Assembly: GCF_000003605.2 (NCBI RefSeq)
Contig: NW_003149765.1
Coordinates: forward strand, 676,646 to 686,976
DNA: 10,331 bases
Source of the DNA: Saccoglossus kowalevskii
Taxonomy: Eukaryota; Hemichordata; Enteropneusta; Harrimaniidae
Reading direction: 5' to 3'
Below, in pieces: positions 8,617-10,331 of this stretch. Numbering within the stretch: position 1 is the stretch's first letter; every line of letters starts with the position of its first letter. The position numbers and the translations under genes were made by a program. Below the pieces are notes generated by a model, which did no database searches, was not told the DNA's origin, and saw nothing but the letters and a program-made list of their open reading frames with translations.

Positions 8617-8660
8617 TATTTATTCAAAAACAAACAATAATTTTGTTGTTCTTGTTGCTC

Positions 8661-10331
8661 TAATTTTTTTCTAAACTTGAAATTGACATATTTTTGACAT
8701 ACTTTTGAACATCTAAGGATTTTGCCAAAACAAATATGCAATATGTGTATGTAAATAAACCAATGTATTATCTGAATCCACTGCTGAGAAGAACATATTA
8801 AAAAGTGAATTTTTTTTTTTTAATTATATCTTTGTAAGGGTTATTCAGTTTTGATAATTTCTCATTATATAATGAGTATTTTAGTAATCGTATATCATAA
8901 TATACCAATATATAGTTTTTTCTAGATATCTTAATTAATACTGGTTGATTTCATAACAAAAATTATGTTAAAAAATTATTATTTACTGTATGGGTTTTGT
9001 AGATATATTTATGGATGATTTTTATTGATGACTTCAAGGATTGTAAATTTTATAAATGAGACTATTTCCATCTATGTTTGAAAAGAATAATCTTAATGTA
9101 GCTGTTTACCAAAACGTCCGACCAGAAAAAAATGACTTGTGACCTTTTAGTGGTGAATATACTAGCTTATTGCAAATTGATTAATATATTTTGGTGAAAA
9201 AGTGATTTTAGCTTTTTTAAATGTCGATAAAGACCTGTTTCTCAATAGAAAAAGTGGTTATGGTTGGTGAGATGAGATTAGAAGGGGTTTGTTCCCCATC
9301 CTTAAGTTGGAATTACGAGTCAGATGTAAGCATTTAGTGACTAATTTCAAAGTCAATTTGGTGACAGATTTTGATGTGATTTTTGTGACACATTTTGACA
9401 TCAGAAATATACAGAAATGTAAATTATTATACGTAATCTATGATACAAAAATAAACGAAAAAGGAGAATTGAATTAGAGAACTGATTCCAAATCAAACTC
9501 AAATAATTGCAGTAGTCATGCACATATAAATTAGTTATTTATTAAAAAAAAACACAAAAAAACAAAAAAGTCCTTAAATTCATATATAAAGGGACTGTAC
9601 ATTTTTTCTTCACATTTTACAACGTATCAGAAATTGTCATTATCGTTATTATATGTTTGATTGGATGGCAGATGTGCTGTTTCCTGATTCTTTATGGATC
9701 CCATGAGCAGTTTGACAGAAGTCATTCGTACTAAAAAAAAGCCTGATTGATGCCATCACTAAGTAGCTAGCTATCTAAGTAGATGCCTTTAATGTGCGGG
9801 TCTAACCCACCTTTTGTTTGAATTGATACATGACTTTTGTTTTCTTATCAATTTTGATTACGGTATTTTTGCAATGATTAAATTTTTCCAATCTGTGTGA
9901 AAACGTTCACAAAATAATGAAAAAAAAAAGATGTAACATATAGCAATGCCACTAAGTATTATGACTTTAATTTTCTTGTTGTATCTCAGGGGGTATTTAT
10001 GATAAGGGGAGTTCTATATTAGGCATTATGAAGGGTTTATATTTCAATAATGCTCTGTCTTTGTATCCGAGCTGTAAATACTTCATTTGACAGTTATAAG
10101 TTTGTCTGTTTGTTTTTTTTTTAACTTTTTTCTTTTATTCGATGAGACAAGTATGGGGAGAATTTGGGTTCCACTTTTTTCTCACATCACATTTTCTCAG
10201 GTACATTTTAATTTCATAAAAGTGAGTTCAGATATTGTGGGGTATTGATAAATGTGAACAGGTCCTTTGGGTTGGAGCGGGACACCCATAAACGTGTTCA
10301 AGACCCCTTGGGGGGGTGAGCTATCATGAAT
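8661..10331. other. Downstream intergenic sequence, no gene seen
   Basis: AT-rich sequence with homopolymer runs on both strands and no convincing exon. A plus-strand open frame at 9289-9477 has low-complexity content and overlaps a degenerate 24-bp repeat. The last 80 bases become G-rich. Another AATAAA is at 9450-9455. If a longer 3' UTR is used, part of this region could still belong to the MGLL transcript. Confidence 0.6.
9335..9406 (+). repeat. Degenerate 24-bp tandem repeat, three units
   Basis: Units 9335-9358, 9359-9382 and 9383-9406 share a GTGAC word near the start followed by a/g-attt or catttt and a GA-T/C word, with no length change between units. Translated in the open frame they read as LVTNFKVN, LVTDFDVI, FVTHFDIR, an eight-residue periodicity. 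I regard it as an old tandem duplication in non-coding DNA because nothing around it looks coding. Confidence 0.5.

Larger units (their letters stand above)
7907..8660 (+). other. MGLL 3' UTR and cleavage region (extent uncertain)
   Basis: Sequence after the TAG stop is non-coding. It contains four ATTGG words (8021, 8056, 8114, 8159) within a region of loosely repeated tgattggtt text, then becomes AT-rich. Several AATAAA signals follow; the end cannot be fixed without transcript data. Open frames on the minus strand here (8335-8517, and 8538-8741 overlapping the end) have no recognised protein features. Confidence 0.6.

Noticed and set aside
1-10331. Search for tRNA, rRNA, CRISPR arrays or prokaryotic operons
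   Set aside because: No cloverleaf, rRNA core sequence, or regularly spaced direct repeats with unique spacers was seen; the split gene shows eukaryotic origin.

Overview
This is a piece of an animal nuclear genome. It is AT-rich and intron-dominated, with conserved short exons separated by 1 to 4 kb introns. The only gene I can support is the 3' half of a monoglyceride lipase (MGLL) gene on the plus strand. Four coding exons (1188-1298, 2293-2382, 3343-3558, 7796-7906) join without any frame change. All three internal introns and the incoming intron are phase 0, with GT...AG ends. The joined product is 175 residues. It runs from the two glycines that follow the nucleophile motif GHSM through the lid, the catalytic Asp (GAC 3487-3489), the catalytic His (CAT 7814-7816) and a TAG stop at 7904-7906. 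The nucleophile serine and the N-terminal half lie upstream of the window.

The species cannot be named from this sequence. Gene structure, AT content and the style of the dispersed repeats suggest a marine invertebrate, for example an ambulacrarian, amphioxus or mollusc. That is inference.

Layout: 1-1187 is the end of an upstream intron. 1188-3558 holds three exons and two introns of about 1 kb. Intron 2 (2383-3342) carries two related inverted-repeat elements side by side. Intron 3 (3559-7795) is 4.2 kb and holds a probable dispersed repeat (about 4770-5145), a 182-bp element with 23-bp terminal inverted repeats (6400-6581) and three perfect copies of a 36-bp tandem repeat (7309-7416). The last coding exon is followed by a 3' UTR with several AATAAA signals (8416, 8611, 8754). 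From about 8660 to the end I see only AT-rich intergenic sequence with weak repeats and a short G-rich patch at 10251-10320.

The encoded enzyme would hydrolyse monoacylglycerols such as 2-arachidonoylglycerol to fatty acid and glycerol. The most informative protein detail is that the three cysteines studied in human MGLL (201, 208, 242) are Trp, Arg and Val here. The alignment has no gaps from human residue 124 to 269. I found no convincing novel system; the interest lies in the enzyme's cysteine losses and in the intronic repeat elements.
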